Source: Planctomycetota bacterium (GTDB taxonomy: Bacteria > Planctomycetota > Phycisphaerae > UBA1845 > PWPN01). Taken from it: a stretch of 5,688 nt of DNA. The stretch lies in the NCBI GenBank assembly GCA_020346805.1, contig CP070790.1, positions 2,837,618 to 2,843,305 of the forward strand, read 5' to 3'. Each line of letters opens with the position of its first letter. The first letter of the stretch is position 1. This document shows, one piece after another, positions 1 through 5,113 of the stretch. A program made the translations under genes and the position numbers. The notes beneath the pieces were generated by a model. The model saw only the letters and a list, made by a program, of their open reading frames with translations, was not told the origin of the DNA and did not search any database.

Positions 1-137
1 ACAAGATCATAGGGATTACCCGAATAGGAAGGATTTGTGAAATTCCAATCCACCGGCTCCCACAGCTTCGCGGTTTCAGCAGATCCAATGATCGGAAAAG
101 ATATAGCAATCAATACAGCCCAACTGATTTTATTCAC
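1..137 (-). CDS. Secreted DUF5060-type protein, N-terminal fragment
   Basis: This is the 5' end of a minus-strand gene that runs off the left edge; 45 complete codons are visible. Translation starts at a GTG (137-135) preceded by AAGGAG at 150-145 with a 7-nt spacer, a strong Shine-Dalgarno that fixes the start. Residues 1-20 form a signal peptide: a Lys near the N-terminus, a hydrophobic core of A, V, L, I and F, and a Gly-Ser-Ala cleavage site before Glu21. The mature start contains L-W-E-P-V-D-W-N-F-T followed by Y-S-G-N-P-Y-D. This resembles the first strands of the DUF5060 beta-sandwich, which precedes TIM-barrel glycoside-hydrolase-like domains (DUF4038 and relatives) in exported bacterial proteins. 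It is divergent from the nucleoside hydrolase gene. The missing catalytic part means any enzymatic role is inferred. The signal peptide is sure; the DUF5060 call rests on about 20 residues. Confidence 0.72.
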   Translation of the reverse strand, partial: MNKISWAVLIAISFPIIGSAETAKLWEPVDWNFTNPSYSGNPYDL

Positions 138-144
138 TCTTGCG

Positions 145-150
145 CTCCTT
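145..150 (-). promoter_or_regulatory. Ribosome binding site of the DUF5060-type gene
   Basis: The minus strand reads AAGGAG here, 7 nt before the GTG at 137-135. It decides the start of a gene that is otherwise easy to miss, because only 137 bases of it lie in the window and its start codon is not ATG. Confidence 0.75.
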
Positions 151-344
151 AAGGTAATGACTTTCTCTCCGGCGATTATTCAACCCACATTTCCCAAATT
201 AGTTCGGAAAGGTAATCGCTCATCCTTCCATCGGATACATGATAACCAATACTCGGATCAGATTACATACCTTCGGCGGCGATCCTGGCATTGTGGCCTA
301 CCAGTTACCCATGCCATCAAAATTAGTTATCCGCCAGGGTGTTA

Positions 345-361
345 ATCATGATATTCATGAT
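345..361. promoter_or_regulatory. 17-bp dyad, candidate operator
   Basis: ATCATGA and TCATGAT form a perfect 7-bp inverted repeat around a 3-bp spacer TAT. It sits near the middle of the divergent intergenic region, 158 bp upstream of the nucleoside hydrolase start and 208 bp upstream of the DUF5060-type start. The size and symmetry suit a dimeric transcription factor. There is no second copy in the window, and AT-rich DNA yields such dyads by chance, so the role is a guess. Confidence 0.3.
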
Positions 362-519
362 ACAATAGTTTTTCGACGTCCGACACTATACAACAATGGG
401 AATCAGATTACTAGGTTCCAGCGGATACGAAACAACCGTATCAAAAATACGCGAGTTAAGTTAGATGCTGCCAATGGTGTTGAGTTTTAAATATTGTTCT
501 AATTTGGAAAGGGTTTGAT

Positions 520-1611
520 ATGCGCGGGAAAACAGATGTTCTTCAGAAGATATTTATGGCAGCAATCTTTTGTCTTACTCCATTGATTATGTGCTGCACC
601 CAGAATCATGCCGTCAGTGGAATCGCCGCCGAAAAGGTAACCAGCGCCTCCCCCGATCGATCGGAAGCGAGGGGAAAAAAATATCGAAAGCTCAGAAGTG
701 AGATTGCGGCAGCCGATTTTAAAGCCCGCCATGCCCCGGTGATCCCTCCCCAGGACAAGCGCATTCGCGTGATCATCGATAGTGATACGCGAAATGAAAT
801 AGACGATATCTGGGCCATCGCTTTGGCGATTCTTTCGCCCGAACGATTTAAGATTGAAGGCTTTGTGGCCGCTAATTTTGACAACCAGCGCGGCGGATCC
901 GACGGCATCGAACAATCCGCCCGAGAAATCGAAACCATTCTCAGCAAGGCCGGTATGGCGGGGAAGTTTCCCGTTAAACGCGGCTCACACCCTATGCGCT
1001 ACCAGTATGAGCCTTCAGAATCGGTAGGGGTGGATTTTATAATCGAAAGGGCCATGGCCGGCACCCCGGACGATCCTTTATGGATAATCGGTCTGGGGGC
1101 ATCGACCGATATCGCATCGGCTTACTTGAAAGAACCGCGTATTGTAGATCGGGTAATCGTTTTCTGGCATTTTCGTACCCGCTGGCCCAAGAAATGTTAT
1201 AACTTTAATGTCATAGGGGATATTCGAGCGGCGAGGCTTGTCTTCCACAGTCCGCTTCGCTTCGTATTGTTCGATACCGGCACCTACTTGAGATGCCCCA
1301 TGAGTGAATCGGAGCAATATATAAAACCCTGCGGCGAGCTGGGGCGATATCTTCATGAATATCGTTTAAAGGAGGCCTGGTATCAACGCAAGAATAAAGG
1401 GTTTTTCGATCTTGGTGATATTGCCGCCCTGGTCGATCCATCTGTGACTAAGTGGGAAGTGGTGGATTGCCCTGAGGTTAATTGGTATCTCGACTATGAA
1501 TTTAAAGGTAGCAAGGGCAAGATACTCCGCTGCTACGATATTGACCGGGATAAAACCTTCAAGCTGTTTTACGACAAGCTGAAATCTCATGCGGACAAAA
1601 CGGCCAATTAA
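520..1611 (+). CDS. Exported nucleoside-hydrolase-family protein
   Basis: A 363-residue member of the inosine/uridine-preferring nucleoside hydrolase fold, which cleaves N-glycosidic bonds of ribosides using a Ca2+ held by N-terminal aspartates. Residues 1-26 are a signal peptide: R2, K4 and K10, then a hydrophobic stretch to L-I-M-C-C. Cys25/26 could be a lipidation site, but Met or Cys at -1 is not a standard lipobox. A charged, probably flexible linker follows (about 30-80). The metal-site motif is D87-S-D89 ... D95-D96, with two more residues between the D pairs than the classical D-x-D-x-x-x-D-D. The segment G-L-G-A-S-T-D-I-A (191-199) matches the family's G-P-L-T-N-L-A, N228-F-N-V-I-G-D matches the E-F-N-x-x-x-D region, and F296-D-L-G-D-I-A matches the late H-D-P-L-A segment with the His missing. 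The start is supported by GGAAAGGG at 506-513. The fold is confident; the true substrate is not known and may not be a free nucleoside. Confidence 0.85.
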   Translation: MRGKTDVLQKIFMAAIFCLTPLIMCCTQNHAVSGIAAEKVTSASPDRSEARGKKYRKLRSEIAAADFKARHAPVIPPQDKRIRVIIDSDTRNEIDDIWAIALAILSPERFKIEGFVAANFDNQRGGSDGIEQSAREIETILSKAGMAGKFPVKRGSHPMRYQYEPSESVGVDFIIERAMAGTPDDPLWIIGLGASTDIASAYLKEPRIVDRVIVFWHFRTRWPKKCYNFNVIGDIRAARLVFHSPLRFVLFDTGTYLRCPMSESEQYIKPCGELGRYLHEYRLKEAWYQRKNKGFFDLGDIAALVDPSVTKWEVVDCPEVNWYLDYEFKGSKGKILRCYDIDRDKTFKLFYDKLKSHADKTAN

Positions 1612-1673
1612 GTCCGTAAGAATGTAAATAAACTGCAAGTCTATAAAACAGGTGATTTATAATGGGGAGCCGG
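1612..1673. other. Convergent intergenic gap, no clear terminator
   Basis: A gap of 62 bases lies between the ends of the converging nucleoside hydrolase and LamG-propeller genes. The 8-bp palindrome AGCCGGCT (1668-1675), which spans the LamG stop codon, is followed on the plus strand by a short T run. It has no loop, so it is not a convincing intrinsic terminator. Confidence 0.4.
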
Positions 1674-3335
1674 CTAATTTTTCCTTGCCGCAAGTTCCAC
1701 TACATTCATTGCTGACAGCGCTCGATTGTAAATACGCAAATCACGCATATTTCCCCTGAAGTAATCTTCAGCGCCAAAGCCGATCAGTAGGTTTTTGTCA
1801 TGGGAAACATCATAGTCGGCCTGTTTAAACGAAGATGAGGTGGCAACCAGCTTTCCGTCGACGTAGAGTTTGAGACGATCGTTTTCTCTCACCGCAGCCA
1901 GATGTCTCGATTCGGTTCCCAGATCGTAGTCATAGGAGACGCTCTTACCCGCCTCCCAGGAGAAAACCTTCCCTGCATCAGTCTTATCATTGGCATCGGC
2001 TCGTCCATGGCAGGTTGAGGTACCCGCATAAAGCCGACCCTGATAAATAGCCATGGAGGGTACACGGTTCCATGTCTCAATTCCTTCCTTTTCGGGTGAC
2101 CAATTGGGATTATCGACCAGTTGCTTTATCATCGTCCACTTCTTGCCTCCTTCATATCGCCAGACCTGGGCTTTGGGAATGGCACCGGCATACATTTTAC
2201 CGTTGTACACTTGAAAGTCGTTGATCTCGTTGATTTCCCACTTCTGGTCGATGCCCACATAGCCGCAGTCCTGCCAGTTGCCGTCACCTTCATACTTCAA
2301 CATTATTCCCAACGGCCAGGAGCCCAGGTACATCTCGCCGCAGTAGGCAGCCATACAATAAATTTGTGTAATGTTATATGAGCCCTTGAAATAACCCACT
2401 ACCGGCCAGTTGGTACCGCCTTCATACTTGCGGACGGCTATTCTGGCCGAGTAAAGATCGCCGTGGAAGACCATCAATGAATTATGCAGGTCGTGCCAGC
2501 CTTCGACAGTCGACGTCCAATTATTATCACCGTCGTAGCGAAAGATGTTCTTTTTATTGACGCTGGCATATAAATCACCTTGGAAAGAGGCCAGGGCTAA
2601 CGATTGCGTTGCCCCAGGCAGAGGCCCGCAATCATGCCATTTGATCCCGCCTTCGTATCGATAGATGTGGGCTTCTCCAGCTTGACCGTTTTTACACTTG
2701 ATCCAATCCCACGTACCTGTGCCTGCGTAAAGACGGCCTTTATGCACGATCATCGGAATGACCGATACTGTCTTGGGATCACTGCCCAATCGACCGCAGT
2801 CGACCCACTTCTTGCCGCCCGCATATCGGAACACCCTGCATGCGTCTTTGGGATCAGCAGCATCGGCGATACCGGTATAGAGTTCGCCCTGGTATACAAT
2901 CAGTGGACCGATCAGCGTATTGCTGGGCCAGGGGCGACCGCAATCAATCCATGTACCTTCAACGGCATTGTCTATACCGAAATGCACGTTCCGCACATCA
3001 CTCACTGACGAATAGCCGGGCGAACTGCTGGAGACATGAAAGTTGATTCCTTTTCTCGAGTCGGGATCGTATTTGCCGACAATATCACCGGGTATACTAT
3101 TGGTGTCATTGCTGCACTTGATCCACACCCCAATAGAAAAGTCTCGATTCCCAAAGCGGAGTGATTCGTGATCAGACACTTCTATATAGTCATGTTTGCC
3201 ATCAAACCTACCCCCCTTTTCCGCATCAAACTCGACGCCATGATTTATGCCATGATTATTGTGCCCGGAATAATCCTTACTATCACCGCTAAGTTTCCAA
3301 TATCCGACACAACCGCTTTCAATATTGTTAATAGT
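1674..3335 (-). CDS. LamG jelly roll with inserted seven-repeat propeller (3' part of a split gene)
   Basis: This frame encodes 553 residues from the frame junction to TAG at 1676-1674. The frame is open back to a TAA at 3353-3351. It contains no ATG, GTG or TTG between that stop and a GTG at 3179-3177, which lies inside the LamG core and has no Shine-Dalgarno. The first residues after the junction (G-Y-W-K-L-S-G-D, then D-Y-S-G-H-N-N-H-G, then F-D-G-K-H-D-Y-I-E) are the textbook start of a concanavalin-like LamG domain, so the gene needs the upstream reading frame. Counting from the GTG codon, residues 1-76 continue LamG. Residues 77-410 hold seven repeats of about 36-64 residues built as W-x-D-C-G ... 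G-x-L-Y-A-G ... R-Y-E-G-G-x-x-W, which suggests a seven-bladed beta-propeller. Residues 411-501 finish LamG (H-L-A-A-V-R, L-K-L-Y-V-D-G-K-L-V, and M-R-D-L-R-I-Y-N-R-A-L-S). LamG domains bind glycans or act as adhesion or accessory modules; binding here is inferred. It would be extracellular if fused to the upstream signal peptide. Confidence 0.85.
   Translation of the reverse strand, partial: TINNIESGCVGYWKLSGDSKDYSGHNNHGINHGVEFDAEKGGRFDGKHDYIEVSDHESLRFGNRDFSIGVWIKCSNDTNSIPGDIVGKYDPDSRKGINFHVSSSSPGYSSVSDVRNVHFGIDNAVEGTWIDCGRPWPSNTLIGPLIVYQGELYTGIADAADPKDACRVFRYAGGKKWVDCGRLGSDPKTVSVIPMIVHKGRLYAGTGTWDWIKCKNGQAGEAHIYRYEGGIKWHDCGPLPGATQSLALASFQGDLYASVNKKNIFRYDGDNNWTSTVEGWHDLHNSLMVFHGDLYSARIAVRKYEGGTNWPVVGYFKGSYNITQIYCMAAYCGEMYLGSWPLGIMLKYEGDGNWQDCGYVGIDQKWEINEINDFQVYNGKMYAGAIPKAQVWRYEGGKKWTMIKQLVDNPNWSPEKEGIETWNRVPSMAIYQGRLYAGTSTCHGRADANDKTDAGKVFSWEAGKSVSYDYDLGTESRHLAAVRENDRLKLYVDGKLVATSSSFKQADYDVSHDKNLLIGFGAEDYFRGNMRDLRIYNRALSAMNVVELAARKN
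1950..2951 (-). repeat. Seven protein-level propeller repeats
   Basis: Seven copies of a unit each run from W-x-D-C-G or a variant to R-Y-E-G-G-x-x. Most contain an internal G-x-L-Y-A-G or G-x-M-Y-x-G strand. They begin roughly at residues 77, 125, 181, 221, 258, 302 and 348, counted from the GTG at 3179. Copies 4, 5 and 7 have lost the D-C-G part. Copies 2 and 7 have longer loops containing Cys and many charged residues. The count of seven fits a closed propeller. The copies have diverged at the DNA level, so this is not a simple tandem DNA repeat. Confidence 0.75.
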
Positions 3336-4795
3336 CTTTTTTTTTTGTAATTATCGGTCCCGGTAGACACGGAAGTCATAATAACGGCAGCATATGGCCC
3401 TTTTCCGGGGGTTTTGATCTGAACAATTTTGCCGCCGCGGATGTGTGTTTCCTTGCCCCATTCGCCGGTGCTGATGTCGATCCACTTTAAGCGAAAATCT
3501 TTGTCGTACCTCTTCATGTTCAGACCGACGGAGCCGCCACTGGTAAAGTAAAGAACGTACGCATCGCCGGGCCTGGCGATCAGGTATGCTTCGTCTTTTC
3601 CACGATCACTCAGCAGTTCCTGATGGGATTCAACATCCCAAAACTTGACCAGCGTCTCCACTTTGCGAACGGCCTTGATGCACGCTTTGGAAATCGGCTG
3701 CAGGCCGATACCCGCACCATCCCGGTGAGAGCGGACTGCCGCGCAGCCGGCAAAGAGATTCCGCCACAAACGCTCGACCCCGTCGACCGGTGTTCCCGAT
3801 CCCCACTTGGTTTGACCGCTTCCATATATCTTTACACAGTTTAGCGGACGCGGATGCTTTTTGATCCGCTTTACCACCCACATTAGTTTGGCCCACTGGT
3901 CTTCGTTGAAAAGTCGGCTGTTAATTTGTGAGATGTCGAGGAATTTATAGACCCTGACATCGTCGTACGCCTGAGCGAGTAAGCCGGATGTTTCAGGTTT
4001 ATAACCATCATTAAACATGTCTGTGCAATAAACCGACACGCCCCTCTTCTTCGCTTCTTTCTCTATAAAGGCAATCCAATACCTGCCCCAGGCCGGCGGT
4101 GTCGATGTCTCGTTATTCATGCAATAGAGCACGTGCCCGTACTTGAGGCTATAGGAAAGCATTTTGGCCACAAATTTCTCCTGGTACTTGCGTACCGTAT
4201 CCAGTTGCTTGACATAACGGGGCATGCCGGGAATGGAGTGGAAAAACGGCTGTGTGTCATACCACGCCGGATCCGGGTAGCGATCGGCCAATCCCGAACT
4301 CGGTGTCGTGTAATTTATATTATTATTCGGCCGGTAGGGATGCGGCTCCCAGTTTCTCTGCGAATAGTCGAAGCGGTCCCACACCTCGATCTGTACGAAG
4401 ATGTCAAGTTGATGTGTCTTCCGCATAAAGTTATCAAACCGCTTCCAATATTCTTCGTTCCATTGATTGAGGTCATACTTGCCATTGTCAAGTTTCTTGA
4501 ACGGATAGACCTCGAATCCCTTGTCATTGCGGTCGCTCATGGTATTGCGGACGAAGTTTCCACCCACCGCCTTCATCTCCTGCAGATGTTTCTCCACCTC
4601 CGGCAACTGAAACAAGTTATCATCTTTCGATCCGCCGACCAGAAGTACGGGTTTACCCTTGTACTGCCAGTAATGTGGATTTCCTTTATAGATGCAAATT
4701 CGATCCTCTGCCTTCGGGGCCGCTGTAGCCGTACTCGTCAGGATTGCCACCGCCCCAACCAACCTTACGTATCTCAGTTTGCCAGAAAAAAACAT
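3245..4795 (-). CDS. Secreted GH-A-like TIM-barrel protein with collagen-binding-like C-domain (5' part of a split gene)
   Basis: The zero-frame product is 516 residues. I start it at the ATG at 4795-4793 because AGGAGT (4809-4804) sits 8 nt upstream and the protein then opens with a signal peptide: F-F-S-G-K-L-R-Y-V-R, a hydrophobic core, and cleavage after A-T-A-A at residue 26. The open frame continues 27 codons upstream to 4876 but without such features. Residues 32-50 (Y-W-Q-Y-K-G-K-P-V-L-L) and G-G-N-F-V-R at 78-83 match the first strands of DUF4038-like and GH5-like barrels. N228-E229 in C-M-N-N-E-T is the expected Asn-Glu acid/base pair of clan GH-A. About residues 402-472 resemble the beta domain 'putative collagen-binding domain of a collagenase' (A-R-P-G-D-A-Y-V-L-Y-F ... 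G-G-S-V ... W-I-D-I-S-T-G-E). The last 30 residues (487-516) are an out-of-frame tail after the A10 run, not a domain. The substrate is unknown, and no standard nucleophile Glu is obvious near the final strands. Confidence 0.82.
   Translation of the reverse strand: MFFSGKLRYVRLVGAVAILTSTATAAPKAEDRICIYKGNPHYWQYKGKPVLLVGGSKDDNLFQLPEVEKHLQEMKAVGGNFVRNTMSDRNDKGFEVYPFKKLDNGKYDLNQWNEEYWKRFDNFMRKTHQLDIFVQIEVWDRFDYSQRNWEPHPYRPNNNINYTTPSSGLADRYPDPAWYDTQPFFHSIPGMPRYVKQLDTVRKYQEKFVAKMLSYSLKYGHVLYCMNNETSTPPAWGRYWIAFIEKEAKKRGVSVYCTDMFNDGYKPETSGLLAQAYDDVRVYKFLDISQINSRLFNEDQWAKLMWVVKRIKKHPRPLNCVKIYGSGQTKWGSGTPVDGVERLWRNLFAGCAAVRSHRDGAGIGLQPISKACIKAVRKVETLVKFWDVESHQELLSDRGKDEAYLIARPGDAYVLYFTSGGSVGLNMKRYDKDFRLKWIDISTGEWGKETHIRGGKIVQIKTPGKGPYAAVIMTSVSTGTDNYKKKRLLTILKAVVSDIGNLAVIVRIIPGTIIMA
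3337..3346 (-). other. A10 frame junction (slippage site or indel)
   Basis: The message reads TAC followed by ten A and then GACTATT. In the upstream frame this is Tyr-Lys-Lys-Lys-Arg, which leads to a TAA at 3247-3245. Adding one A, or removing two, switches to Lys-Thr-Ile-Asn-Asn-Ile-Glu-Ser-Gly, the natural lead-in to the LamG domain, and the frame stays open to 1674. The same result follows from a ribosomal -1 slip on A-AAA-AAA. No upstream Shine-Dalgarno-like stimulator or strong downstream hairpin is evident, which favours RNA polymerase slippage, a genuine indel or a sequencing error over classical programmed frameshifting. Confidence 0.8.
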
Positions 4796-5095
4796 GCATT
4801 GATACTCCTGCTTGTGGAAACCAAAATATTTACAGAACCAGTGCCCGAACACTTGGTAAACGATTCCATTAAACATGAAAGTCTACATGTAATTGAAGGC
4901 ATTTGAAAGAGAGTTGCTACAGAACCCTTCCCCACACGTCGAAAATCAATTCTATCCTATATGTTGCACTCTAAAAGGTTATTCCCCCCCACCGTGGCGG
5001 GTAAGCTCCAACTGGAAGCATATGTCATTCCCGTGAAAACGGGAATGCAGATTGTTTAAGGATCATGATGATTCGCCATTTTCTGGATTCCCCTA
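4796..5095. other. Intergenic leader region upstream of the GH-like gene
   Basis: About 300 bases lie between the end of the epimerase gene and the GH-like start. The right-hand part (5023 onward) is a palindromic repeat. The rest should hold the promoter or leader of the GH-like gene. A small imperfect hairpin (CCAAGTG / CACTGG on the minus strand, about 4838-4856) and a run of seven C (4984-4990) are the only other visible structures. No confident sigma70-type promoter was found. The gap and the repeat make strict co-transcription with the epimerase doubtful. Confidence 0.5.
4804..4809 (-). promoter_or_regulatory. Ribosome binding site deciding the GH-like start
   Basis: AGGAGT on the minus strand lies 8 nt before the ATG at 4795-4793. 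It selects this start over the longer open frame beginning at 4876, and the chosen start gives a clean signal peptide. Confidence 0.75.
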
Positions 5096-5113
5096 TCAAG
5101 TCGGGGAATGACA
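5023..5113. repeat. 91-bp palindromic MITE-like repeat
   Basis: The element is bounded by perfect 10-bp inverted ends, TGTCATTCCC (5023-5032) and GGGAATGACA (5104-5113). Inside these, GGGAATGCAG (5041-5050) and CTGGATTCCC (5083-5092) are again inverted with one mismatch. Each half folds on its own: CATTCCCGT-GAAA-ACGGGAATG (5026-5047, 9 bp with a GNRA-type loop) and ATTCCCC / GGGGAAT (5087-5109, 7 bp). Short interspersed repeats built from GTCATTCCCG / CGGGAATGAC arms are common in many bacterial genomes. It carries no coding capacity, so any movement would depend on a transposase elsewhere. No target duplication is evident. It overlaps the 3' end of the epimerase gene by 18 bases. Confidence 0.75.

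Larger units (their letters stand above)
138..519. other. Divergent intergenic region, no gene seen
   Basis: These 382 bases separate the start of the minus-strand DUF5060-type gene from the start of the plus-strand nucleoside hydrolase gene, so they should carry promoters for both. Open frames here (for example 239-490 on the plus strand) give compositions with no recognisable domain and no good ribosome binding site, and I do not call them genes. The region holds a 17-bp inverted repeat (345-361) and a repeated 10-mer ATCAGATTAC (257-266 and 402-411). No convincing sigma70-type -35/-10 pair could be picked by eye for either direction. Confidence 0.6.

Noticed and set aside
190..210. TTTCC / GGAAA inverted repeat
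   Set aside because: Five-base arms with an 11-base spacer in AT-rich DNA are expected by chance.
37..490. Plus-strand frames at 37-345 and 239-490
   Set aside because: The first runs antisense across the signal peptide of the DUF5060-type gene. Neither has a convincing ribosome binding site, domain or normal protein composition.
653..664. 12-bp perfect palindrome CCGATCGATCGG
   Set aside because: It lies in the low-complexity linker of the nucleoside hydrolase gene, has no loop for a hairpin, and there is no second copy. It is probably chance.
1668..1680. AGCCGGCT followed by a T-rich stretch as an intrinsic terminator
   Set aside because: The palindrome has no room for a loop, and alternative stems nearby are only 3-4 bp.
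3177..3179. GTG as an independent start for the LamG-propeller protein
   Set aside because: It lies inside the LamG core after about 50 clearly homologous residues, has no Shine-Dalgarno upstream, and would delete the first strands of the domain.
4796..4876. Longer N-terminus of the GH-like protein from the ATG at 4876
   Set aside because: It would place 27 extra residues in front of a good signal peptide, while AGGAGT sits exactly 8 nt before the internal ATG at 4795.
4133..4906. 257-codon plus-strand open frame opposite the GH-like gene
   Set aside because: It is antisense to a well-supported gene and shows no recognisable domain. It is a shadow of the codon pattern on the other strand.
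5023..5113. CRISPR-like or terminator reading of the palindromic repeat
   Set aside because: There are only two inverted, not direct, arms with no spacer series, and the hairpins lack a U tract. The arm sequence fits an interspersed MITE/REP-type repeat better.
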